A stretch of DNA of 64,000 bases, taken from NCBI GenBank assembly GCA_964559125.1, contig CAZLGW010000007.1:124001-188000 (forward strand), in the 5' to 3' direction. Numbering within the stretch: the stretch's first letter is position 1; the number at the start of each line of letters is the position of its first letter. This DNA comes from Ravibacter sp964559125 (GTDB taxonomy: Bacteria; Bacteroidota; Bacteroidia; Cytophagales; Spirosomataceae). This document shows, piece by piece, positions 8,101-16,321 of this stretch. Under the pieces are notes generated by a model that had not been told where the DNA came from, made no database searches, and saw only the letters and a list, made by a program, of their open reading frames with translations. Position numbers and translations under genes: made by a program.

Positions 8101-9642
8101 ATGCACAATAACGAAGATCTTCTTGCTTTTGTAAAGGAAACTTATCGCAACTTTTCTGAAAAAAGGGCAGCATTAAAACCGGCCGTCAGGTTTGAAGAGA
8201 CCGGTATTGTAAAGAGCATCCAGTCGGGTGTGGTAAAAGTAAGCGGCCTTCCGGGTGTGGGTTACCAGGAGTTGGTACAGTTCCCGGGAAATAATTATGG
8301 TATCGCATTCAACCTCGACGAAACCGAAACAGGGGTTGTGCTCCTGAGCGATGAAACCGGTCTTAAGGCGGGGGAACCTGTCCGGAGAACGGGCCGGACG
8401 CTGGACATCCCTGTGGGCGATGGCCTGCTGGGACGGGTCGTCGATCCGCTGGGCATGCCTCTCGACGGGAAAGGCCCGGTAAGCTCTTCTATGCGCTTCG
8501 CGGTTGAGCGGCCTGCTCCCGCCATCATGGACCGTTCCCCGGTCAACAGCCCTCTTCAGACCGGCATCAAAGTTATTGACGCCCTGATCCCGATCGGGAA
8601 GGGACAGAGAGAACTAATACTCGGCGACCGGCAGACCGGTAAAACCGCCATCGGCATAGACACCATACTGAGCCAGCGGGACAAGAACGTGATTTGTGTA
8701 TACTGCGCTATCGGTCAGCGTTCTGCTTCTGTAGCCGGCAGTATCGCCCGCCTGGAAGCAGCCGGAGCCATGGAATACAGTATCGTAATGGTAACCGAAG
8801 GCAGTGATCCCAGCGGTCTCCAGTATATTGCTCCTTACGCGGCTACAAGCATGGCCGAATACTTTATGGAGCAGGGAAAGGACGTGCTCATTGTTTACGA
8901 TGATCTTACAAAACATGCCAGGGCATATCGCGAAATGTCGTTGCTGCTGGAACGTCCTCCCGGCCGGGAAGCTTTCCCCGGCGACATCTTCTATCTCCAC
9001 TCCCGCCTGCTGGAGCGGTCTACGCATTTGAGCGAATCGCTGGGCGGCGGCTCCCTGACAGCCCTGCCGATCGTTGAGACGGAAGCACAGAATATGTCGG
9101 CCTACATTCCCACAAACCTGATATCTATCACCGACGGCCAGCTCTACCTCTCTCCTACCCTGTTCGGACTGGGTATTTTGCCGGCGATAGATGTTGGGAA
9201 ATCCGTATCCCGCGTGGGAGGGAAAGCGCAATGGAAGATTTACCGGAAAGTGGCAGGGAGATTAAAGCTCACCTACGCCCAGTTTGAGGAGTTGGAGACA
9301 TTCGCCAGGTTCGGCGCCAGGCTCGACAACGATACAAGGAAAAGGATCGGACATGGAAAACGCATCCGCCAATGCCTTGTACAGGCAGAAGCCAGCCCTC
9401 TTTCGGTAGCTGAACAGGTGATGGTGTTGCTTGCCCTTAAAAATAATTTGCTCGACAGTATCCTCGAAAGCGAAATTCATTATGCCCAGGAGTTGCTCTG
9501 TAGGGAGGCCGCACGGATACCGAAGGCGATCCGCCAGCGTATGTATGACTCTGGAGATATTACCGGGGAGGAAGAATCTGCCCTTTTGGAATTGGCCGTG
9601 AAAGTACTCAGGCAGTTCGACACTACTGAGGCTCAGACTTAG
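8101..9642 (+). CDS. atpA: N-type ATP synthase subunit alpha
   Basis: A 513-residue F1 non-catalytic nucleotide-binding subunit. The Walker A loop GDRQTGKTAIG and the family segments CVYCAIGQRSASV, VTEGSDPSGLQYIAPY, YDDLTKHARAYREMSLLL, RPPGREAFPGDIFYLHSRLLER and GKSVSRVGGKAQ are all visible. It pairs with beta in the catalytic hexamer, and three copies surround gamma. It follows atpF after 21 bp and precedes atpG by 18 bp. Length is normal for the family. Confidence 0.95.
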   Translation: MHNNEDLLAFVKETYRNFSEKRAALKPAVRFEETGIVKSIQSGVVKVSGLPGVGYQELVQFPGNNYGIAFNLDETETGVVLLSDETGLKAGEPVRRTGRTLDIPVGDGLLGRVVDPLGMPLDGKGPVSSSMRFAVERPAPAIMDRSPVNSPLQTGIKVIDALIPIGKGQRELILGDRQTGKTAIGIDTILSQRDKNVICVYCAIGQRSASVAGSIARLEAAGAMEYSIVMVTEGSDPSGLQYIAPYAATSMAEYFMEQGKDVLIVYDDLTKHARAYREMSLLLERPPGREAFPGDIFYLHSRLLERSTHLSESLGGGSLTALPIVETEAQNMSAYIPTNLISITDGQLYLSPTLFGLGILPAIDVGKSVSRVGGKAQWKIYRKVAGRLKLTYAQFEELETFARFGARLDNDTRKRIGHGKRIRQCLVQAEASPLSVAEQVMVLLALKNNLLDSILESEIHYAQELLCREAARIPKAIRQRMYDSGDITGEEESALLELAVKVLRQFDTTEAQT

Positions 9643-9660
9643 ATGTAAGAAAGCAGCACG

Positions 9661-10530
9661 ATGGAGTCTACTGAAAGCATGCAGCGTAAAATCAGGCAGG
9701 CCGGTGACCTGGGAGCCGTGGTAAGAACCATGAAAGCCATTACCGCCTCCAACATAGGTCAGTACCAGAAGGCGGCCGATGCCCTGGAGTCCTATTACCA
9801 GACTATCCTGTCGGGTATCCGGGTTTATCTTCACCACGAGAAGGTACTACCGCCTCCGCCGTTGTCACACGGTACGACCCTGTTTATTGTAATGGGGTCG
9901 GACCAGGGACTCGTAGGTCCGTTCAACCATGCAATTGCCTCCTTTTCTGGGCGATCTATCCGGTCTGTCGAAGATCGGGTGGAGATATGGGCTGTAGGCG
10001 AAAGGGTAGAATACCTGCTAAAAGATGCCGGGCTTCAGGTAACCACGGTATTTCATGTGCCCGGCTCCATAAAAGCCGTGACTACCCTCACAAGCCAACT
10101 CCTGCTCGGGATAGAACAGCTTCGGGCAAAAGTCCCGATTACGGCCGTATACTCCGTATTCAACCGCCCGCGAAAGGCGGATGATTATGTGCCTGTACTG
10201 AGAAAGCTGCTCCCTTTCGACGAAGAATGGAAGGAAAAAACCCGTCACCGGGAGTGGCCGTCCAACCGGATACCACAGATCGCGGGTTCTTCCAGGACGG
10301 TATTTTCTGCGCTTTTCCGGGAATATCTCTTTACGTCTCTCTACCGGTCCTGTGTTTTTTCGCTAGCCAGTGAAAATGCCAGCAGGCTGAAAGCAATGCA
10401 AAGGGCCGAAAAGAACATCGAAGAGGTGTCTGCACAGTTGAATGCCCACTATCACCAGCTCAGGCAGGATAGCATCGACGCCGAGCTTTTTGATATTGTC
10501 GCAGGGTTTAACGCCATGAAACAGTCATGA
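9661..10530 (+). CDS. atpG: N-type ATP synthase subunit gamma
   Basis: A 289-residue central-stalk protein. The N-terminal helix (STESMQRKIRQAGDLGAVVRTMKAITASN) and C-terminal helix (ENASRLKAMQRAEKNIEE, then DAELFDIVAGFNAM) form the coiled coil expected of gamma. The middle domain contains TLFIVMGSDQGLVGPFN, equivalent to the family's SDRGLCGxxN motif. It turns inside the alpha-beta hexamer and connects to the c ring through epsilon. It is the last ATPase gene, and its TGA overlaps the ATG of the next gene. Confidence 0.93.
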   Translation: MESTESMQRKIRQAGDLGAVVRTMKAITASNIGQYQKAADALESYYQTILSGIRVYLHHEKVLPPPPLSHGTTLFIVMGSDQGLVGPFNHAIASFSGRSIRSVEDRVEIWAVGERVEYLLKDAGLQVTTVFHVPGSIKAVTTLTSQLLLGIEQLRAKVPITAVYSVFNRPRKADDYVPVLRKLLPFDEEWKEKTRHREWPSNRIPQIAGSSRTVFSALFREYLFTSLYRSCVFSLASENASRLKAMQRAEKNIEEVSAQLNAHYHQLRQDSIDAELFDIVAGFNAMKQS

Positions 10531-11210
10531 GCTATCGGAAATCAGCTATCAGCTATCAGAAATCAGCTATCAGCAGTCAGAAGCTTCTGCGCTTTTCCCT
10601 GGTCACTAACCTCCTTTTCCTCATTGCGACTTCCTGCATCGCTTTCCATTACAGGGAAAGGCTCCTGCAGGCATTTCTCGATTGGAAAAAGAAAGCTGAG
10701 ATCGTCTTCCTGGGAGATTCCATCACTGCCCAGGGCGAATGGAATATCCTTCTTGACAGATATGATATCAAAAACAGCGGCGTGCCGGGTCTCGGCGTAT
10801 GCCATCTTAAAGACGAAATCGACCGCCGGGTACTGAGCTACTCCCCGAAACTGTGTGTCGTGATGGGCGGTATAAACGACCTGACGATTCTCGAACGGAC
10901 CGCCCGGGAAACTATTGATGACTACCGGACTCTCCTCTTAAAACTCAGAACTGCAGGTGTAAAGACCGCCGTGCAGCTGACCTTATATGAAAAACAATCA
11001 CCCGCAACGAAAGCACGGGTCGACAGCCTGAACAACTGGCTGGTCAGCTACTGTGACTCGCTGGGTATCCCGACAGCCGACCCTAACAGGTGGCTGGCCG
11101 ATCAAGACGGCCTGAAAGACCAGTTCGCCCGTGACAGGACCCATCTGACCCGGGAGGCTTACGAAAAATGGGCTTCGGAACTGAAGCCCCTGATAGCTTC
11201 CTGGCTGTAA
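10527..11210 (+). CDS. SGNH/GDSL-family hydrolase, membrane-anchored
   Basis: A 227-residue protein with the four SGNH blocks: block I IVFLGDSITAQG (nucleophile Ser65), block II NSGVPGLGV, block III MGGINDL, and block V DRTHLTREAYEKW with the Asp-His pair. Residues about 28-47 form a hydrophobic span, so the catalytic domain is probably periplasmic and tethered. The family hydrolyses esters of lipids or carbohydrates, but the substrate is not predictable. The start overlaps the atpG stop (ATGA). The first 20 residues are encoded by an intergenic-type repeat (10530-10583), so the functional start may lie later, although I see no in-frame ATG before the span. Confidence 0.88.
   Translation: MSYRKSAISYQKSAISSQKLLRFSLVTNLLFLIATSCIAFHYRERLLQAFLDWKKKAEIVFLGDSITAQGEWNILLDRYDIKNSGVPGLGVCHLKDEIDRRVLSYSPKLCVVMGGINDLTILERTARETIDDYRTLLLKLRTAGVKTAVQLTLYEKQSPATKARVDSLNNWLVSYCDSLGIPTADPNRWLADQDGLKDQFARDRTHLTREAYEKWASELKPLIASWL
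10530..10583 (+). repeat. Tandem low-complexity repeat (agctatcag unit)
   Basis: Units of the form AGCTATCGGAAATC, AGCTATC, AGCTATCAGAAATC, AGCTATC and AGCAGTCAGAAGC follow each other directly after the atpG stop. A related copy (ggctatcagctctcag) lies at about 12433-12448 in the gap before the porin gene. This kind of repeat is usually intergenic, and here it is read through as the first codons of the SGNH gene. Confidence 0.7.
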
Positions 11211-11211
11211 C

Positions 11212-12420
11212 TCAAAACCCTACCTGGAGCTGAAGCCGCGCCAGGGAGCCTCTCTGGTTATTATCGGGCAACCGGAAGTCTTCAAACTTCCTGTTAGACA
11301 ACGTGAAGGCTCCGATGAGCTCTACATACCTGGAAATCTGCCAGTCCGCTCCTATTTCCAATTCCTTTACGATGTAGTGCCTGGCATCCCGCTCATGCTT
11401 TTTTGCACCGTCAAAGTGCTGAGCTCTCACGTACGGGTACAGAAGCTGCTTACCCATCGGCAGCCTGTAATTGGCCAGTACATACCCGCCCCACAGCGGC
11501 TGCGCCGTGATCTTCCCTGATGAGTGTGTAAATTCAGGCCCTGTCCCCCAGTTATACTCGGCCTGTAAACCGAAGGGTTTGGGAAACAGCACCGTCGATA
11601 CGGCTACCCGCCGGTCAGGGTAGGTACGGGTCGCATTGGTTTTAACACCGGGCGTCATTTTTTCACTGGCAATCGTATATTTTCCCCAATATCCCTGAAC
11701 CGCAAATTCGAGCATCTGGCTGCCTGCATCGAACGGATAGGTAAAACGGCCCACGAGATGCTTGCTTCTGTTAAGATCGCGGAGCGTACTCTGCCCCTGG
11801 AAGACCCCTAACGAGAAAATACCGTAATCGCCGGTCCCTTTCATGCCGTCTTTGGTCCTGGCTTCAAACTTCTTCTGAAACCGCTCCGGGGTCCAGTAAA
11901 CAAACAACCCCCAGTCCCTTTCATTAATAAAGGCGCTGTTGAGGGCATCGTTCCTGTCGAGCGGTATCCTGTTCCTGGTCGACTGTATGTTTTCGTGTCC
12001 ATACGGCACCCTTGTCTGTCCCAGCCTTGCCCTCAACTCATTTTTTTTATCAAATGCGTACTCAAAATAAAGGTCACGAAGCTGGACCGCCGCCCCACCC
12101 TCGATCAGGCCTGCAATATCGGGCTGGACTGTAAAGGTAAGCCGTGGCAACAGTTTCAGATCGACCGAAAACCTCATCCGCCTGAAATACAGCCCTACCC
12201 CGGTACCCCAGGATTTGTCACATTGCTCGCATTCCAGCTTAGGGTTGGTCTCAAACAGTTCGTTGTACCTGAGCTGGGTATACCCTTTTATATCGATCCA
12301 GTCCCACTTCCGCTCTTCTACTTTCTTTTCTACCGAACTTTTAAAAGCCGTACTATCGCTCTGCGCCGGCAAAACCTCCTGCATTCCCAGCAGATTCAAC
12401 AAGCAAATGATCTTTTTCAT
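11212..12420 (-). CDS. OprO/OprP-family porin (phosphate-selective porin type)
   Basis: From the ATG at 12420 the 402-residue product starts MKKIICLLNLLGMQEVLPAQ, a signal peptide. It continues as alternating amphipathic strands with aromatic ends, as in a 16-strand outer-membrane barrel. Family-like segments include GYTQLRYNELFE, LYFRRMRFSVDLKL, TFTVQPDIAG and ARLGQTRVPYGHEN. The last residue is Phe (LQLQVGF), as expected for an outer-membrane beta-barrel. A longer start at 12465 would add 15 residues before the signal peptide and is less likely. The gene converges with the SGNH gene with 1 bp between stops. Members import phosphate or pyrophosphate in Pseudomonas; in Bacteroidota the substrate is generally unknown. 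Confidence 0.87.
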   Translation of the reverse strand: MKKIICLLNLLGMQEVLPAQSDSTAFKSSVEKKVEERKWDWIDIKGYTQLRYNELFETNPKLECEQCDKSWGTGVGLYFRRMRFSVDLKLLPRLTFTVQPDIAGLIEGGAAVQLRDLYFEYAFDKKNELRARLGQTRVPYGHENIQSTRNRIPLDRNDALNSAFINERDWGLFVYWTPERFQKKFEARTKDGMKGTGDYGIFSLGVFQGQSTLRDLNRSKHLVGRFTYPFDAGSQMLEFAVQGYWGKYTIASEKMTPGVKTNATRTYPDRRVAVSTVLFPKPFGLQAEYNWGTGPEFTHSSGKITAQPLWGGYVLANYRLPMGKQLLYPYVRAQHFDGAKKHERDARHYIVKELEIGADWQISRYVELIGAFTLSNRKFEDFRLPDNNQRGSLARLQLQVGF

Positions 12421-12589
12421 GGAAAATATTTTGAGGCTATCAGCTCTCAGAAACAGGCTGCGCAAACCGGCTTCGCAAGACGACCCGCCTCATGATCAGA
12501 AAATAAATAGCTTAAAAAAATCGTGTTATATTATATTCATGCAAAGCTAGTACTCCGAAAGGTAATTTACCAGTTTTGAGGCTATGCCT

Positions 12590-12618
12590 TTTGACAGAAG
12601 AACGTATCTTTACCTTTC
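12590..12618 (+). promoter_or_regulatory. Candidate promoter of the two-component/efflux genes
   Basis: TTTG (12590-12593), a 17-bp spacer and TACCTTTC (12611-12618) match the Bacteroidota promoter pattern TTTG-N17-TAnnTTTG with one mismatch. It is 66 bp before the response-regulator start, in the 264-bp divergent gap between the porin and the regulator. Confidence 0.5.
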
Positions 12619-12684
12619 ACTTTTAAGCCGGGGAATTGAGGCAACAACCGGATACAGTACTCAGACAGGTCAGGGTTTCAGAAT

Positions 12685-13359
12685 ATGCGGATTTTACTGG
12701 TAGAAGATGAAGCGAATGTAGCGTCGTTTATAAAAAGAGGGCTCAACGAGGAAGGTTTCGACGTAGACGTGGCCTTCGACGGCCTCATGGGTCTGCGGTT
12801 TTATGACAGCAGGAAATACGACGTTGTTATCCTCGACCTTAATCTGCCCAAAATCAACGGATTCGACCTCTGTAAAGAGATTAAGGAAAACGACAAAACG
12901 CAGCCGGTGCTCCTGCTGACCGCTCTCGACAGCATAACCGACAAAGAGAGAGGATTCGGATCGGGCGCAGACGACTACCTGGTTAAGCCTTTTGAATTCA
13001 GGGAGCTGGTACTCCGGCTCAAAGCCCTTGGCCGGCGGGTAGCTCCCCTGGAAGATACCGGCAGAAGTATTGCTGTTGCCGACCTCGTACTGCATGCCGA
13101 CGCACGCATTGTCACAAGGGGCGGGCAACGCATCAACCTGACCAGCCGGGAATACGCCCTGCTCGAATACCTGATGCTGAACGCCGGAAAAATCGTAAGC
13201 AGGGTAGATATCGCCGAAAAAGTCTGGGATATCCGCTTTGATACCAATACGAATGTAATTGATGTTTATATCAATTATCTCAGGAAGAAAATCGATACGG
13301 ATCGCCCTCAGAAGCTTCTTCACACCGTAATTGGTATGGGCTATATGTTAAAGGAATAG
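12685..13359 (+). CDS. OmpR-family response regulator
   Basis: A 224-residue two-domain regulator. The receiver domain (1-115) has the acidic pair E7-D8, phospho-acceptor Asp51 (VVILDLNLPKINGFDL), a conserved threonine in LLLTALDS and Lys101 in YLVKPFEF. The winged-helix DNA-binding domain (about 125-224) carries LTSREYALLEYLMLNAGKIVSR and a DVYINYLRKKID segment typical of OmpR/PhoB proteins. It is followed after 4 bp by its cognate histidine kinase, then by a TolC-RND-adaptor pump. This layout suggests the pair regulates the pump, as in CusRS- or CpxAR-like loci, which is inference. Confidence 0.95.
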   Translation: MRILLVEDEANVASFIKRGLNEEGFDVDVAFDGLMGLRFYDSRKYDVVILDLNLPKINGFDLCKEIKENDKTQPVLLLTALDSITDKERGFGSGADDYLVKPFEFRELVLRLKALGRRVAPLEDTGRSIAVADLVLHADARIVTRGGQRINLTSREYALLEYLMLNAGKIVSRVDIAEKVWDIRFDTNTNVIDVYINYLRKKIDTDRPQKLLHTVIGMGYMLKE

Positions 13360-13363
13360 AAAC

Positions 13364-14752
13364 ATGCTGATCCGCCATCGCCTGATTTTGTGGTTCGTCT
13401 TCTTCGTTACGCTGGTGCTGCTTTCGTTTTCGCTGTTTATCTATTTTACCTATGCCAACCACCGGAATACTTTCTTTCAGCAGCGCCTGGACCGCCGGGT
13501 ATTGGGCACCCAGCAGTTGTTCGACCCACAAGGTAGCCTGAAAGGAAGCATCAACACCGTTCTCAACGAGCAGACTGACCTTGTTTTTTCCGGTAAGGAC
13601 AGCCTTTACTATTCCAATATTCAGGTTTTTGATTTTTACCCTACTCCTTCTTTTCTCGACAGCGTCAGGCATGAAGGGAAACTGTTTTTTTCCTACCCGG
13701 TAAAAGCGCACGAGCATGAAAAAAACGGGGTAGCTATGGCCTATCGCGTATCTTTTCAGCCTGATTCGGAAAAACCGTATGTAGCTATCATTACAGCATA
13801 TGATTCGGAAGGGTACCAAAGACAGGAGTCGCTACGGGAACTGCTTATTCTTACGAATCTCATCTGTATTGCGCTTGTCGCTATTTTCGCACACATCTTT
13901 GCAATAAGAGCCCTTTCTCCCCTCAATTCGCTGATTGACCAGATTAAAGGACGCTTTAACAATTCCCTGTCATTCCGGCTGCAAAACCTCACCCCTAACG
14001 ACGAGGTAGGCTCCCTGACGGCTTCATTTAACGAACTGCTCGACCAGCATGAACGCCTGATCGCCAATCAGAGGTCGTTTATCTCGCAGGCCTCGCACGA
14101 ACTCCGCACCCCCATGGCTACGCTCAAAGGGCTGTTGGAGACCGCGCTCTATTACGACAAAGATGAGGCCAGCCTCCGGGAAAGCCAGCAAAAAGCCATC
14201 GCTGAGCTCGACCGCCTCATCAGCCTTTCCAACGGGCTGCTGATGCTGGCGGGGATCGAGAACCAGGAAGACTATATCAATACCCACAAAGTCGATATGA
14301 TGGAGCTCCTGATGGACTGTGTGGATCAGGTGCAATCGAAATGGCCGGATCAGAAGATACGGCTTACTTTCAGCGACGGCGTCAGGCTACAGGACCGTCC
14401 TCTGGTCATACCCGGCGAAGAAACCCTGCTAAAAGCCGCAATTACCAACCTGATCGACAATGCCTGCAAATATTCCAACAATAACGAGGTAAACATCTCC
14501 CTGGAAATGAATACCGAAACATCGCTGAGGCTCAGGGTTAAGGACCGGGGGATCGGAATCCCCCAGGACGAAATGCTGCAGATCCTGGAACCGCTTCAGA
14601 GGGGTTCGAACGCCTCCTCCCGGCAGGGGTTCGGAATAGGCCTGACACTGGCTCAACGGATTATCAGGCTTCACAGGGGAGGAATCAGGATCTCTTCCGA
14701 AATAGACAAAGGCACGGAAATCGTCGTCGATTTCCCTTTCCCTTATGAATAA
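13364..14752 (+). CDS. Sensor histidine kinase, HAMP type
   Basis: A 462-residue kinase. Two transmembrane spans (about residues 8-30 and 160-182) bracket a periplasmic sensor region. A HAMP-like segment (ALSPLNSLIDQI) leads to the H-box SQASHELRTPMATLKGLLE with phospho-acceptor His245. The ATPase domain shows the N-box (ITNLIDNACKYSNNN), the G1 box (VKDRGIGIPQDE) and the G2 box (RQGFGIGLTLAQRI). It is an ordinary class I kinase paired with the regulator just upstream. The signal is unknown; neighbouring efflux genes suggest envelope stress or a toxic compound. Confidence 0.95.
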   Translation: MLIRHRLILWFVFFVTLVLLSFSLFIYFTYANHRNTFFQQRLDRRVLGTQQLFDPQGSLKGSINTVLNEQTDLVFSGKDSLYYSNIQVFDFYPTPSFLDSVRHEGKLFFSYPVKAHEHEKNGVAMAYRVSFQPDSEKPYVAIITAYDSEGYQRQESLRELLILTNLICIALVAIFAHIFAIRALSPLNSLIDQIKGRFNNSLSFRLQNLTPNDEVGSLTASFNELLDQHERLIANQRSFISQASHELRTPMATLKGLLETALYYDKDEASLRESQQKAIAELDRLISLSNGLLMLAGIENQEDYINTHKVDMMELLMDCVDQVQSKWPDQKIRLTFSDGVRLQDRPLVIPGEETLLKAAITNLIDNACKYSNNNEVNISLEMNTETSLRLRVKDRGIGIPQDEMLQILEPLQRGSNASSRQGFGIGLTLAQRIIRLHRGGIRISSEIDKGTEIVVDFPFPYE

Positions 14753-14884
14753 AACCTATGCTGCTAAAAGCTAAATTAAAAATCTTTTAATCCAGCTAAG
14801 TAAAAATCTAACCGGCAGCTAATCCCACACTAATGTACCCGCTGTATTTTGCCATTGTAAAATTTAAAGGCATTTCAGCACATT

Positions 14885-16312
14885 ATGTTACGAAGCCACG
14901 GGTTCGCATTCTTCCTTACTCTTCTCTCTTTTAACATTTTTTCATTTCGAAGTTTTGCCCAGGAGTCCGAAGAAATCGTTTCGGTCAACCTTCTGCAGGC
15001 TCTCGACAAGGCAAAGGCCAGTTATCCGATCCTGAAAAAAAGGGTTGCAGAAAAGCTGGCTGCCGGCGAAGACCTTAAGGCGGCAATGGCGGCTTACTAT
15101 CCCGTCGCCGGTATACAGGCGCAGGCTTTATTCAGCACTTCCAACCAGGTAAGAGGCGCTAACCTGGGCTACGACGGCCTTTTGTTAGGTCTGAGCGGAT
15201 CAGTAAAGCCCAACAGCTTCAGTTGGCAGCCCGCGTGGACATCGCTCGCTTCGACAGTCATCGACTGGCAGGCCTTCACTTTCGGAAAAAAAGATGCCGA
15301 CAGAGCCTTAGCTACTTCCAGGGAACAGGTAGCCGACGTGGTATATGAGCAGGAGCTGTTCGAACACCAGATCAAGGTGGCCGACGCTTATTTGCTGGCT
15401 TTGAACGCATTGAAATACACACGTCTCCAGGAGCGAAACCTTCGCCGGACAGAAGATATTGTTGCGGTTACCAGGGCAAATGCCAGCTCCGGGCTCAAGG
15501 CTGGAATAGATAGCTCTATAGCGATCGCAGAGTCTACACGCGCTCTTCTACAATGGATGGAAAGCCAGGCGCAGGCCAAAAAATATGAAGTCATGCTGAG
15601 CGAGCTGATCGGGGAAGCGGGCAGGGAACTGGAGATCGATACCATGAGCTTTTTCTCCAAGCTCCCTGCAAATTTCAACTTCGCCAGCAGCGAGCCCGAA
15701 AAGCACCCACGCCTCCGGACACTCCTTTCGCGTCAGAAAGAAGCGGAAAACGAAATGAAAAGGACCCGTCTCGGGATTATGCCAGAGCTGCACATGATCG
15801 GTTCTTTCTGGGGAAGAGGCTCGGGGATCGACCAGAAAACCGGGCCTGCCGGCGATCTTAATATATCCTCATCCCTTTCGGGACTCGGTCTCCGTGCTTT
15901 TAACTACGCCCTGGGCGCAACGCTGGTCTGGCATCCGACCAGGACATTCCAGGTACGGCGGCAGCTCGCGGCGCAGCAGTTCCGCTATAATGCGCTCACG
16001 GAAGAATACAATACTGCAATGATGAGGACGACAGCAGAGCTGAAAAGCTCCGATATCCAGTTCAATCTTTCATATCAGTCTGTGCAGAAAACACCTCTCA
16101 TGCTTGAAGCAGCAAGAAGCGCCTATGCACAGTCGATGGCCCGCTACGAAAGCGGGTTGGAAAACATTATGCTCCTGACCCAGGTAACAGATCTTTACAT
16201 CAGGGCGGAAACCGAATACCTGATTTCAGTAAACAATGTATGGAGATCCCTGCTGATCAAAGCTGCCGCCAAAGGCGATTTCGACGTTTTCCTGGAACAA
16301 ATCCCTAATTAA
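14885..16312 (+). CDS. TolC-family outer-membrane efflux protein
   Basis: A 475-residue protein with a signal peptide (hydrophobic run then FRSFAQ). Long helical stretches rich in A, E, L and Q and two internal repeats fit the TolC fold (OEP domains). A first repeat begins SVNLLQALDKAKASYPILKKR and a second includes HPRLRTLLSRQKEAENEM. TolC proteins form trimeric outer-membrane ducts that dock to RND pumps. It lies 132 bp after the histidine kinase and 9 bp before the RND gene, so the tripartite pump is probably one transcript. The 132-bp gap holds no clear promoter that I could match. Confidence 0.92.
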   Translation: MLRSHGFAFFLTLLSFNIFSFRSFAQESEEIVSVNLLQALDKAKASYPILKKRVAEKLAAGEDLKAAMAAYYPVAGIQAQALFSTSNQVRGANLGYDGLLLGLSGSVKPNSFSWQPAWTSLASTVIDWQAFTFGKKDADRALATSREQVADVVYEQELFEHQIKVADAYLLALNALKYTRLQERNLRRTEDIVAVTRANASSGLKAGIDSSIAIAESTRALLQWMESQAQAKKYEVMLSELIGEAGRELEIDTMSFFSKLPANFNFASSEPEKHPRLRTLLSRQKEAENEMKRTRLGIMPELHMIGSFWGRGSGIDQKTGPAGDLNISSSLSGLGLRAFNYALGATLVWHPTRTFQVRRQLAAQQFRYNALTEEYNTAMMRTTAELKSSDIQFNLSYQSVQKTPLMLEAARSAYAQSMARYESGLENIMLLTQVTDLYIRAETEYLISVNNVWRSLLIKAAAKGDFDVFLEQIPN

Positions 16313-16321
16313 CCTGTTTTC

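Noticed and set aside
12694..13323. 209-aa open frame opposite the response regulator
   Set aside because: It is a shadow of a strongly conserved OmpR-type gene.
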